In this document: positions 26,471 to 33,542 of the stretch, piece after piece
Layout: each line of letters begins with the position of its first letter
How positions within the stretch are numbered: the stretch's first letter is position 1
NCBI GenBank assembly: GCA_017577485.1
Contig: PKRI01000001.1
Location: forward strand, 62,001 to 126,000
Direction: 5' to 3'
Length of the DNA stretch: 64,000 nt
From: Bacillota bacterium
GTDB taxonomy: Bacteria > Bacillota > Sulfobacillia > Thermaerobacterales > RSA17
Notes under the pieces: model-generated
What the model saw: only the letters and a program-made list of their open reading frames with translations
Databases searched by the model: none
What the model was told of the DNA's origin: nothing
Position numbers and translations under genes: made by a program

Positions 26471-27067
26471 CTACTTTCGGCCCTTGCCGGTCGGCGACTC
26501 GATCACCTCGTCGATGATCCCGTAGGCCTTGGCTTCCGACGCCGACATCCAGAAGTCTCGGTCTGTATCGTTCTCGATCTTTTCAATCGGTTGCCCGGTG
26601 TGTTTTGCCAGGATCTCGTTCAGCGTCCGCTTCATCTTCAGCAGCTGCTCGGTCTGGATCTCCACGTCGCGGGCCGATCCGCGGAAGCCGCCCAGGGGCT
26701 GGTGCAACATGATACGCGCGTGGGGCAGCGCCTGCCGCTTCCCGGGCGCCCCGCCGGCCAGCAGGACGGCGGCCATGCTGGCGGCCATGCCCACGCAGAT
26801 GGTCCGCACGTCGGGCCTGACCAGCTGCATGGTGTCGTAGATGGCCAGGCCGGCGTCCACCGATCCGCCCGGCGAGTTGATGTAAAGGTTAATCTCTTTA
26901 TCGGGGTCGTCAGCCTCCAGGAACAGCAGTTGGGCCACGACCAGATTGGCCACGTGGTCGTCGATGGGCGCGCCCAGAAAAACGATGCGGTCCTTCAGCA
27001 GCCGCGAGTAGATGTCGTACGCGCGCTCGCCGCGGTTGGTCTGCTCGATGACCATCGGCACGTACAT
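26471..27067 (-). CDS. clpP: ATP-dependent Clp protease proteolytic subunit
   Basis: ClpP forms the tetradecameric serine-protease barrel. Numbering from the ATG at 27067, the catalytic triad is Ser97 (GMAASMAA), His122 (MLHQPLGG) and Asp171 (DTDRDFWMS). The N-terminus MYVPMVIEQTNRGERAYD is standard. I chose 27067 because AGGAGG lies nine bases upstream; the ATG at 27076 directly touches that site and the GTG/ATG further up is not conserved. 198 residues. It sits between tig and clpX, the usual Bacillota chaperone-protease cluster. Confidence 0.97.
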   Translation of the reverse strand: MYVPMVIEQTNRGERAYDIYSRLLKDRIVFLGAPIDDHVANLVVAQLLFLEADDPDKEINLYINSPGGSVDAGLAIYDTMQLVRPDVRTICVGMAASMAAVLLAGGAPGKRQALPHARIMLHQPLGGFRGSARDVEIQTEQLLKMKRTLNEILAKHTGQPIEKIENDTDRDFWMSASEAKAYGIIDEVIESPTGKGRK

Positions 27068-27142
27068 CCGGAGCATCCTCCTGGTCTGCGGCACCGGCGC
27101 CCGGCAAAAAAGCCCTGGGCGAGCGACGCCGCAGGGTTCCGT

Positions 27143-28438
27143 TCAACCCGATTGTGTCGCAAGCTCAACCAGATAATCAATGGTCTTGCGGACGCGCAGG
27201 GACGCCTCCACCTCGGCCCGCACGTCGGGCCGGCTCATCAGGCGGCGCATTTCCTCCACGGGCTGGCCGTAGGCCTCGGCCAGGCGCACGGCCTCGGCGT
27301 TGAGGTCGTCGTCGCCTGCGGTGATGTTCTCACGGCGGGCGACGGCGTCCAGGACCAGGTCGGCCTTGACCTCGCGCTCGGCCCGGGGCCGGAACTCCCG
27401 CCGCAGGTCGTCGACGGTCTCGCCCTGGCGCCGCAGGTAGTCCTCCCACTTCATGCCCTGGGCCTCGACACGGCGGCGGAAGTCTTCAACCAGCTGGTCG
27501 AGGCGCCGCTCCACCAGCACCGCCGGCAGGTCCACCTGGGCCTGCTCCACCACCTGGCGGATGACCTCCTGGCGCACCTGCTCCTCGGCATCTTCCTCGG
27601 CGCGCCGGCGCAGGTTCTTCTCAACGTCGGCCCGCAGTTCCTCCAGGGTCTGGAATTCCCCGACGCTGCGGGCGAACTCATCGTCCAGCGCCGGCAGTTC
27701 CTTGCGCTTGAGCTCCTTGAGGGTCACGTGGAAGCGGGCGGCCTTCCCGGCCAGGCCGGCCTCGGGATGGTCTTCCGGGAAGGTGACGTCGATGTCGCGC
27801 TCCTGGCCCACGCGCATGCCGATCAACTGCTGCTCGAAGCCTTCCACCAGGCGGCCCGCGCCGATCTCGACCATGTAGTCCTGGCCCTCGCCGCCGGGGA
27901 AAGGCTGGCCGTCGACGGTGCCCTTAAAATCGATGACCGCCACATGACCCTCGGCCGCCTCCGCCTCGTCGTCGACGGGGACCAGCTGGGCCTGGGCTTC
28001 CCGCAGCCGCTCCAGCAGGTTGTTGACGTCGGCTTCGTCGACCTGCACCTGCGGCCGCTCCACCCGGATGGAGCGGTAATCGCCCAGGGTGACCTCCGGC
28101 TTGACCTCCACCTGGGCCTTGAACGACAGCGGCTGCCCTTCCTCGTAGTGGATATCGGTGACCGTGGGCCGGTCGATGGGCTCGATGCCGGTTTCCCGGA
28201 CGGCCTGGGCGTAGGCTTCGGGCAGCAGGTCGTCCAGGGCCTCGTCCAGCAGCGCCTGACGGCCGATGCGCCGCTCCACCAGCGCCCTGGGCGCCCTGCC
28301 CCTGCGGAAACCGGGAATCAGGATATTCCGGGACAGCCGGCGGAAGGCCCGCTCCAGGGCTTCCTCCACCATCTCGGCGGGCACTTCCACGGTCAGGTAG
28401 GCGGTGTTGTTTTCAACCTTGTCCAGCGTCGTCTTCAT
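27143..28438 (-). CDS. tig: trigger factor, ribosome-associated prolyl isomerase chaperone
   Basis: Trigger factor binds at the ribosome exit tunnel and folds nascent chains. The N-terminal ribosome-binding domain contains PGFRRGRAPRALVERR, carrying the GFRxGxxP signature. The FKBP-type PPIase domain (about 150-240; AEGHVAVIDFKGTVDGQPF) and the helical C-terminal chaperone arms follow. 431 residues. The ATG at 28438 is preceded by GGAGG, and the upstream in-frame extension overlaps the tRNA-Leu gene. First gene of tig-clpP-clpX. Confidence 0.95.
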   Translation of the reverse strand: MKTTLDKVENNTAYLTVEVPAEMVEEALERAFRRLSRNILIPGFRRGRAPRALVERRIGRQALLDEALDDLLPEAYAQAVRETGIEPIDRPTVTDIHYEEGQPLSFKAQVEVKPEVTLGDYRSIRVERPQVQVDEADVNNLLERLREAQAQLVPVDDEAEAAEGHVAVIDFKGTVDGQPFPGGEGQDYMVEIGAGRLVEGFEQQLIGMRVGQERDIDVTFPEDHPEAGLAGKAARFHVTLKELKRKELPALDDEFARSVGEFQTLEELRADVEKNLRRRAEEDAEEQVRQEVIRQVVEQAQVDLPAVLVERRLDQLVEDFRRRVEAQGMKWEDYLRRQGETVDDLRREFRPRAEREVKADLVLDAVARRENITAGDDDLNAEAVRLAEAYGQPVEEMRRLMSRPDVRAEVEASLRVRKTIDYLVELATQSG

Positions 28439-28495
28439 GGCTTCCTCCCGGGACCGGGGCGGTGTGGCGAACCCGCTGCCCCCGAAAACTGGACC

Positions 28496-28504
28496 ATTAT
28501 ACCA
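28496..28504 (-). promoter_or_regulatory. extended -10 promoter of tig-clpP-clpX
   Basis: TGGTATAAT (28504-28496), an extended -10 with consensus hexamer, about 58 bp before the tig start. A GC-rich hairpin with CAGGGCCC/GGGCCCTG arms lies just upstream and may end the tRNA-Leu transcript. No clear -35 or CtsR-type heptamer repeat is seen. Confidence 0.6.
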
Positions 28505-28554
28505 CGCATATACCGCGCAGGGCCCGGGACGGTTCGGGCCCTGGCAAGCGCTGG

Positions 28555-28636
28555 TGCGGGCGGGGAGAGTCGAACTCCCACGGGTTGCCCCACAGGATCC
28601 TAAGTCCTGCGCGTCTGCCGGTTCCGCCACGCCCGC
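28555..28636 (-). tRNA. tRNA-Leu(TAG)
   Basis: An 82-nt tRNA with long variable arm: acceptor GCGGGCG/CGCCCGC, anticodon stem around loop CTTAGGA (anticodon TAG, reading CUN), variable arm GTGGGGCAACCCGTG-like, and T-loop TTCGACTC. CCA follows in the genome (28554-28552). Confidence 0.95.
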
Positions 28637-28693
28637 TGGCTGCCGCGGGCGGCCCGGGCCCGTCGCGGCCGGACCGGGCGCCGCGTCGGTTCG

Positions 28694-28722
28694 AGCATAG
28701 CCCGTTTGCCGGAGACGGTCAA
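28694..28722 (-). promoter_or_regulatory. promoter of tRNA-Leu
   Basis: TTGACC (28722-28717), a 17-bp spacer and TATGCT (28699-28694), about 58 bp before the mature tRNA 5' end. Confidence 0.75.
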
Positions 28723-28759
28723 CGAAGGTACGGGAACGGGCGGAAACCGCGAAATCCGT

Positions 28760-29175
28760 TCAGTACAGCCACCGGCGGTACGGCGGGTGGAGTTCTTTCA
28801 TCTCTCCGTAAAGCCAGACCATGCGGTCCAGGAACCAGAGTTTCCCGCAGTAGACCATGACCGCGCCCAGCAGGGTGGGCCAGACCTGAAGCGCCGCCGT
28901 GCCCTGTTCAGCCAGACGCGCTCGCCCAGGACGCTTCTGGAAGCCCAGCTGCGGGTGGAGCGGGGCTTGGGGAACAGGCGAGGGTTCAGCCAGGTCCAGA
29001 GGACGGCGGCGGCGATGGGAACCAGGGACCACCGGCCCCACCAGGCCCGGCTCCAGAAGGCCAGCACCAGCAGGGGCAGGGCGGTGTTCCGGGTCCACAC
29101 GCTCCACGGGTTGGCGTGGCGCTCCCAGGCATCGTCCGACAGGGCGAAAGCCCGGGCGACGCCCTTTTCCCACGC
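28760..29175 (-). pseudogene. frameshifted small membrane-protein gene (DUF6653-like by recollection)
   Basis: Two reading frames together encode a recognisable membrane protein. The first frame (about 29160-28906) gives ARAFALSDDAWERHANPWS then WTRNTALPLLVLAFWSRAWW, NPRLFPKPRSTRSWASRSVLGE and RVWLNR. The second frame (about 28905-28760) continues with WPTLLGAVMVYCGKLWFLDR and MVWLYGEM. The two parts look like one family of about 150 residues joined by a frameshift near 28905, with some 25 residues missing. No start codon fits the first frame. I recall similar proteins as DUF6653; function unknown. It occupies the otherwise empty stretch between tRNA-Leu and tRNA-Lys. Confidence 0.6.
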
Positions 29176-29234
29176 CAGGGCGGCTTCCCTTCTTTCCGGA
29201 GCACCTGCCGCGGAACGCCGTACCGGAGTGATTG

Positions 29235-29306
29235 TGGGCCGTGAGGGATTCGAACCCCCGACTCGCGGATTAAAAGTCCGCAGCTCTACCGCTGAGCTAA
29301 CGGCCC
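29235..29306 (-). tRNA. tRNA-Lys(TTT)
   Basis: Acceptor GGGCCGT/ACGGCCC, anticodon stem GCGGA/TCCGC with loop CTTTTAA (anticodon TTT), and T-arm GGGGGTTCGAATCCCTC. CCA is not encoded. TAAGAT about 8 bp upstream of the mature 5' end may be a -10 element, with no good -35. Confidence 0.95.
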
Positions 29307-29423
29307 GGAGTCATCTTAGCACACCGGGCCTGAGCCTGGCGAACGGCCGGAACCGGCGGCGCTGCCGGCAGCCGCCGGCGCGCTCAGCGGCGGCCGGCGC
29401 GCCCGCTGCGGCCGATGGGCGCG

Positions 29424-29732
29424 CTAGCGGCGGCTGAGGATGATCTCGGCCCGGATCTGGCTCACCAGGGTGTGCCACGTCCTGGCCGGCTGGGTGGACC
29501 TGTCCTCGTAAAAGAGGATCACGCCCCGGTCGCCTTCGGACAACTCGCCGGGCCGGTACATGACGGGCGATTCGGTGCCGAAGTAGAGGGTTCCCGTCTC
29601 GGGATCCCGGGCCGTCCATTCCCACCGGGTCTCTTTGCGGTTGAAGCGAATGCTCTCCACCACCACCGCAGTGTGTCCCGTCAACACGTCGCCCACGTCC
29701 CCACCCTGTGTGGTGATCGGCCTCCCTGCCAT
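29424..29732 (-). CDS. hypothetical protein, about 100 residues
   Basis: I do not recognise this protein. The downstream part TAVVVESIRFNRKETRWEWT followed by ARDPETGTLYFGTESPVMYR looks protein-like: balanced composition and mixed beta/alpha pattern, unlike the Arg/Pro/Gly-rich noise of shadow frames. There is no signal peptide, membrane segment or known motif. Start is uncertain: ATG 29732 lacks a good ribosome site, and GTG codons about 25 residues later, after GGGTGGGG, are alternatives. It lies downstream of the five-tRNA operon with no clear terminator between; the 190 bp between it and tRNA-Gln contains nothing else that I can identify. Confidence 0.42.
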   Translation of the reverse strand: MAGRPITTQGGDVGDVLTGHTAVVVESIRFNRKETRWEWTARDPETGTLYFGTESPVMYRPGELSEGDRGVILFYEDRSTQPARTWHTLVSQIRAEIILSRR

Positions 29733-29925
29733 GCAGCGGGATGACCGCGGCGCCCCGGTTCCGCCCGGCTGAGGGACCGGCCCGTGGGAGGATCGAAGGC
29801 TGCGACATTGACCGCGAAAACACCACAGGGCTGCAGGCGTGGACACGTCAGGCGTGCGGCGGCGCCCACAGCCGCCCGGCAGGACACCGGATGGCGGAAG
29901 CCCGGTGCGCTGACTGCAAACCTGG

Positions 29926-29997
29926 CTGGGGCGGCAGGATTCGAACCTGCGAATGGCGGATCCAAAGTCCGCTGCCTTACCCCTTGGCTACGCCCCA
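29926..29997 (-). tRNA. tRNA-Gln(TTG)
   Basis: Acceptor TGGGGCG/CGCCCCA with discriminator G, anticodon stem GCGGA/TCCGC with loop CTTTGGA (anticodon TTG), and T-arm GCAGGTTCGAATCCTGC. CCA is encoded (29925-29923). Last tRNA of the Pro-Gly-Arg-His-Gln operon. Confidence 0.95.
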
Positions 29998-30010
29998 AAG
30001 ATCTGACGTG

Positions 30011-30085
30011 GGTGACCGAGGGGACTCGAACCCCCGACCTCCAGGGCCACAACCTGGCGCTCTAACCACCTGAGCTACGGCCACC
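30011..30085 (-). tRNA. tRNA-His(GTG)
   Basis: Acceptor GTGGCCG/CGGTCAC plus an encoded G at -1 (30085) opposite C73, the histidine-specific feature. The anticodon stem CCAGG/CCTGG encloses loop TTGTGGC (anticodon GTG). CCA is not encoded. Confidence 0.95.
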
Positions 30086-30162
30086 ATGAAGGGAACGGCG
30101 AGGTGCCGCTCAGCCATTATACAACGAGGGCGGAGGACCGGCCACGGCGAAACCGGGACCTG

Positions 30163-30239
30163 TGCGCCCGGGAGGACTCGAACCCCCACATTCGCAGCGG
30201 GTAGAAGCCGCCGGCTCTGTCCAGTTGAGCTACGGGCGC
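30163..30239 (-). tRNA. tRNA-Arg(TCT)
   Basis: Acceptor GCGCCCG/CGGGCGC, with loop CTTCTAC in the anticodon arm (anticodon TCT, reading AGA). The T-arm contains GGGGGTTCGAGTCCTCC. CCA is not encoded. Part of the same five-tRNA operon. Confidence 0.94.
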
Positions 30240-30248
30240 GAGCCTCTG

Positions 30249-30319
30249 AGCGGGAGACGGGAATCGAACCCGCGTCGCCGGCTTGGAAGGCCGGAGCTCT
30301 ACCATTGAGCTACTCCCGC
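30249..30319 (-). tRNA. tRNA-Gly(TCC)
   Basis: Acceptor GCGGGAG/CTCCCGC with discriminator T, anticodon stem CCGGC/GCCGG with loop CTTCCAA (anticodon TCC), and T-loop TTCGATT. CCA is not encoded. Confidence 0.95.
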
Positions 30320-30354
30320 ATGTCCTCACGCATCGGCTGAAATTGTCAAACATG

Positions 30355-30428
30355 TCGGGGCGGCCGGATTTGAACCGGCGACCTCGCGGTCCCAAACCGC
30401 GCGCGCTGCCGAACTGCGCCACGCCCCG
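30355..30428 (-). tRNA. tRNA-Pro(TGG)
   Basis: Acceptor CGGGGCG/CGCCCCG, anticodon stem CGCGG/CCGCG with loop TTTGGGA (anticodon TGG), and T-arm GCCGGTTCAAATCCGGC. First tRNA of the operon; CCA is not encoded. Confidence 0.95.
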
Positions 30429-30446
30429 AAAGCCGCAGCATGAAGA

Positions 30447-30475
30447 AGTATAGGAGAGCGCCCCGGCCAAGTCAA
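30447..30475 (-). promoter_or_regulatory. promoter of the Pro-Gly-Arg-His-Gln tRNA operon
   Basis: TTGACT (30475-30470), a 17-bp spacer and TATACT (30452-30447), 19 bp before tRNA-Pro. The -35 overlaps the last codons of rdgB. Confidence 0.85.
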
Positions 30476-31134
30476 TTGCGTGCCTGGCAGCAGTTTCCTC
30501 CGTCCAGGGCGGCGGCGCCCGACGCCAGGGCGCGCCGCAGCAGCCGCAGCGCCCTGCCGCGGTGGGAGATCCGGTTCTTCTCCTCCGGCGTCAATTGGGC
30601 CATCGTTTTCGACAGCAAACGGCCGTCGTCGCCGCGCGGGTAGAACACCGGATCATAGCCGAAGCCGCCGCTGCCCCGGAGGTCGCGGGCGATCCGGCCC
30701 TCGACGCCGGCTTCGAACAGGTACACCGCGCCGCCGGGTACCAGCAGGGCCAGCACCGCGCGGAAGCGGGCCGAGCGCTGCGGGTCGGGCACGCCGTCCA
30801 GGCGTTCCAGCAGCAGCCGGCAGCGCTGCCGGTCGCTGAGCCCGGGGCCGCCGAAGCGGGCTGAGTAGACGCCCGGCTCGCCGTTGAGGGCGTCGACCTC
30901 CAGGCCTGAATCGTCCGCCAGCACCGGCAGCCCGGCGGCATCCAGCACCGCCCGCGCCTTGATCAGGGCGTTGTGGGCGTAGGTGCCGCCGTTCTCCTCG
31001 GGCAGGGCCACGCCGCCCAGGCTGTCCAGCCCCAGCACTTCCACGTCCAGGCCCACCAGCGCCGCCTCGATCTCCTTTCGCTTGCCCGGGTTGCCGGTGG
31101 CCACCACCAGCGCAGGCCGGCGGCGGGCCTGCAT
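30472..31134 (-). CDS. rdgB: XTP/dITP pyrophosphatase (RdgB/HAM1 family)
   Basis: Removes deaminated purine triphosphates (XTP, dITP) by hydrolysis to the monophosphate, keeping them out of nucleic acids. The N-terminal VVATGNPGKRKEIEAAL, the LADDSGLEVDALNGEPGVYSARF substrate loop and the SGGFGYDPVFYP motif are complete. I place the start at ATG 31134, which overlaps the rph stop by one base; rph-rdgB pairing is common in Bacillota. 220 residues, slightly longer than usual because of a short C-terminal tail. Confidence 0.95.
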   Translation of the reverse strand: MQARRRPALVVATGNPGKRKEIEAALVGLDVEVLGLDSLGGVALPEENGGTYAHNALIKARAVLDAAGLPVLADDSGLEVDALNGEPGVYSARFGGPGLSDRQRCRLLLERLDGVPDPQRSARFRAVLALLVPGGAVYLFEAGVEGRIARDLRGSGGFGYDPVFYPRGDDGRLLSKTMAQLTPEEKNRISHRGRALRLLRRALASGAAALDGGNCCQARN

Positions 31135-31910
31135 CACGACGGGACCTCCGGCCACTGCCCGACGCGTTCCGCCAGGTCGCCCAGCGCCTCCCGCTGGGCG
31201 GCGATGAGGCGGGGAATGCCGGCCAGCGCCAGCTCCAGCAGGCAGTCGAACATTTCCCGGGAAAAGGTGCCGCCCTCGCCGGTGGCCTGCACCTCCACCA
31301 GGCGTCCCCGGCCGGTGGCCACCACGTTCATGTCGACGGCGGCGCGGACGTCCTCGCTGTAGTCCAGGTCCAAGAGCGCCTCGCCGTCGACAACGCCGAC
31401 GCTGACGGCCGCCACCCAGTCCCGGAGCGGCAGCACCGCCCACTCCTGCTGCGGGCGCAGCGTCTCCAGGGCGTCCACCAGCGCCACGAAGGCGCCGGTG
31501 ATGGCGGCCGTGCGGGTGCCGCCGTCAGCCTGGAGCACGTCGCAGTCCAGGGTGATGGTCCGCGGCCCCAGGGCCGTCAGGTCGGTAACAGCCCGCAGGG
31601 AGCGCCCGATCAGGCGCTGGATCTCGTGGGTGCGCCCGGCGACGCGCCCCGACCGGGAACGGGCCGTGCGCTGGGGCGTGGCCCGCGGCAGCATGTCGTA
31701 CTCGGCGGTGATCCAGCCGTGGGCGGCATCCTTGATCCAGGCCGGCACCCGCTCCTCGACGGTTGCGGTGCAGAGCACCCGCGTGCCGCCCATCTCCACC
31801 AGCACCGAGCCTTCGGCAAACGCGGTGTAGCCTCGGGTGATCCGCACCGGCCGCAGGTCGACGGCGGCCCGGCCGCCGCTTCGCGCCGGTCCTGCCGGTT
31901 CAGGAGTCAT
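31134..31910 (-). CDS. rph: ribonuclease PH
   Basis: RNase PH is a phosphorolytic 3' exonuclease that trims tRNA precursors. The start MTPEPAGPARSGGRAAVDLR leads into the conserved RPVRITRGYTAFAEGSVLVE, then GWITAEYDMLPRAT, RTHEIQRLIGRSLRAV and TLDCDVLQADGGTRTAAITG. All family signatures are in order. ATG at 31910; the gene overlaps the end of the GlmL-like gene by 11 bases. 258 residues. Co-transcription with rdgB is implied by the overlap. Confidence 0.96.
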   Translation of the reverse strand: MTPEPAGPARSGGRAAVDLRPVRITRGYTAFAEGSVLVEMGGTRVLCTATVEERVPAWIKDAAHGWITAEYDMLPRATPQRTARSRSGRVAGRTHEIQRLIGRSLRAVTDLTALGPRTITLDCDVLQADGGTRTAAITGAFVALVDALETLRPQQEWAVLPLRDWVAAVSVGVVDGEALLDLDYSEDVRAAVDMNVVATGRGRLVEVQATGEGGTFSREMFDCLLELALAGIPRLIAAQREALGDLAERVGQWPEVPS

Positions 31911-33483
31911 CTCGTTCACCTCGCGTCGTGCTGCCCGGGGGCGGCAGCCAGCGCAGGCTGCGCTGCATGAGGATGAAGGCGGCCTCGGGTTCCGCTTCCG
32001 CCAGCAGCCCCATGGGCGCCAGCAGGTACCCGGCGTCGACGGCCAGGGCCGCCTGCCGGGGCAGCAGCAGGACCTCGTCCCCGCCGCCGCTGCCGGCTTC
32101 CGCCCCCTCACCGCGGCCGGTCTCGCCGCCGCAGCCCTCCAGGGCTGCCTCCAGGATAAACCCCGGCGCCCGGGCGTGGCGGATCACGCCGCCGGTGCCG
32201 ATCACAGCCCGCACCGGCCGCAGATCCTTGCCGCGCTGGACGCGCCGCCGGCCCGCGGGACTCTCCACCACGCGCAGGCGCCCGGCATGGCGCCGCACCG
32301 CCAGGTGGACGCAGCAGCGGGCCAGGGCGTGATCCACCGCCGCTTCCCACGGCGCGGCGGGCAGCCGCCCGCTGTCGGCGGCCAGGACCTCTGCCGACTC
32401 CGCAAGATGGCCCGGGATGGCGCCCGCGCCGGCGGCCCGCGCCGCGGGATGGACCGCCCCTTGCTCCCCGTCCTCCTCGCGAGCCAGCAGCCGCAGGGCC
32501 CGGCCCGCCTGGGCCGCCAGGCCCGCCTCGCCCCAGGCGGCGACCACGCCGGGCGCGCTGCTGCGCACGCCCAGGTCGCCCTCCACCGTCCGCTTCTCGT
32601 AGGGTTCCTCCAGGCCGCGCAGTTCCACGCCCGGTTCCAGCGCGCCGCCGGGGCCGATGGAATGCACGTCGGTGGTGGCGCCGCCCACATCCACCACCAC
32701 CAGCGGGCCCAGACCGCGCCCACCGGCGCCGCCCGGCGCTTCCGCCCCGGCTGCGGGGCCGTCGGCCAGCAGGCGGGCCGCTTTCAGCACCGCCGCCGGC
32801 GTCGGCATCAGCACGCCGTCCAGCTCGCGGCTCACGGCTTCCAGTCCCCTGGCCCGCACGATGTGCTCCATGAACAGGTCGCGGATCACCCGGCGGGCAT
32901 CGTCCACGTCCAGGCGCCGCAGGCGGGGCATGACGTTGGCCGCCGCCCGCACCGGCAAGCCGGCCGACCGCAGCAGGGCCACGGCCTCGTCCCGGGCGGC
33001 GGCGTTGCCGGCGTACACCACCGGCACCCTCGGCCCGGCCTCCGCCAGCATCCGGGCGTTGTGCAGGATGACGTCCCGGTTGCCGCCGTCGGTACCCCCG
33101 GCCAGCAGGATCATGTCGGGCCGGCGGGCCCGCAGGTCGGCCAGGCCGTCGTCATCGAGGCGGTAGGCGTAGGTGGCGATGACCCGGGCGCCGGCGCCCA
33201 GCGCCGCCTGGCGGGCGGCTTCGGCCGTCAGGTCCGGCACCAGCCCCACGGCGGCCATGCGCAGGCCTCCCGCCGCGCTGCTGGCCGCCAGCCGCGCGCG
33301 GCAGCGGGGCAGGGCGCCCAAGCCCGCCTCCAGGGACGCCAGGGCCGCCCGCAGTCCCACGCGGAGGTCGGTGGCGGCGGTGGTGGGTGCCTGGGACTGG
33401 GCCAGCACCGCCGGCGCGGCGGCGTCCACCAGCACCACCTTGGTATAAGTGCTGCCGAAATCGATCAGCAGGTAAGGCCGCAC
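31900..33483 (-). CDS. GlmL/MutL-type ATPase (methylaspartate/amino-acid mutase accessory family)
   Basis: The protein begins RPYLLIDFGSTYTKVVLVD, the ASKHA-type phosphate loop of the GlmL (Clostridium MutL) family. Matching later motifs are RPDMILLAGGTDGGN, PVVYAGNAAARDE and VVVDVGGATTDVHSIGPGG. Family members sit beside B12-dependent glutamate or ornithine mutases and are thought to reactivate or protect them; this is not mismatch-repair MutL. No mutase is present in the window. The start is unclear: GTG 33483 fits the family N-terminus, while a TTG at 33534 is the alternative. Position next to rph is probably incidental. 527 residues. Confidence 0.8.
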   Translation of the reverse strand: MRPYLLIDFGSTYTKVVLVDAAAPAVLAQSQAPTTAATDLRVGLRAALASLEAGLGALPRCRARLAASSAAGGLRMAAVGLVPDLTAEAARQAALGAGARVIATYAYRLDDDGLADLRARRPDMILLAGGTDGGNRDVILHNARMLAEAGPRVPVVYAGNAAARDEAVALLRSAGLPVRAAANVMPRLRRLDVDDARRVIRDLFMEHIVRARGLEAVSRELDGVLMPTPAAVLKAARLLADGPAAGAEAPGGAGGRGLGPLVVVDVGGATTDVHSIGPGGALEPGVELRGLEEPYEKRTVEGDLGVRSSAPGVVAAWGEAGLAAQAGRALRLLAREEDGEQGAVHPAARAAGAGAIPGHLAESAEVLAADSGRLPAAPWEAAVDHALARCCVHLAVRRHAGRLRVVESPAGRRRVQRGKDLRPVRAVIGTGGVIRHARAPGFILEAALEGCGGETGRGEGAEAGSGGGDEVLLLPRQAALAVDAGYLLAPMGLLAEAEPEAAFILMQRSLRWLPPPGSTTRGERDDS

Positions 33484-33542
33484 ACCGCTTCTTTGGCCGC
33501 CCCCGCCGTCCAATCCTCGGGCCTGCCGCGTCAATTCGGGGG

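Noticed and set aside
23287..26517. A plus-strand open frame of over 1,000 codons opposite lonB-clpX, and similar long plus-strand frames opposite most genes
   Set aside because: They are rich in His/Gln/Gly/Arg/Val with no motifs and mirror minus-strand genes with clear catalytic residues. Long antisense frames are expected at this GC content because stop codons are rare.
28500..30480. Repeated tRNA-derived inverted and direct repeats as a CRISPR-like array
   Set aside because: Repeats are the conserved T-arm and D-arm segments of individual tRNA genes, not identical repeats with uniform spacers. No cas gene or CRISPR array was found anywhere in the window.
31900..33483. MutL-like gene read as a DNA mismatch repair protein
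   Set aside because: The sequence has the ASKHA-type DFGSTYTK and DVGGATTD motifs of GlmL and none of the GHKL ATPase motifs of mismatch-repair MutL; the shared name is historical.
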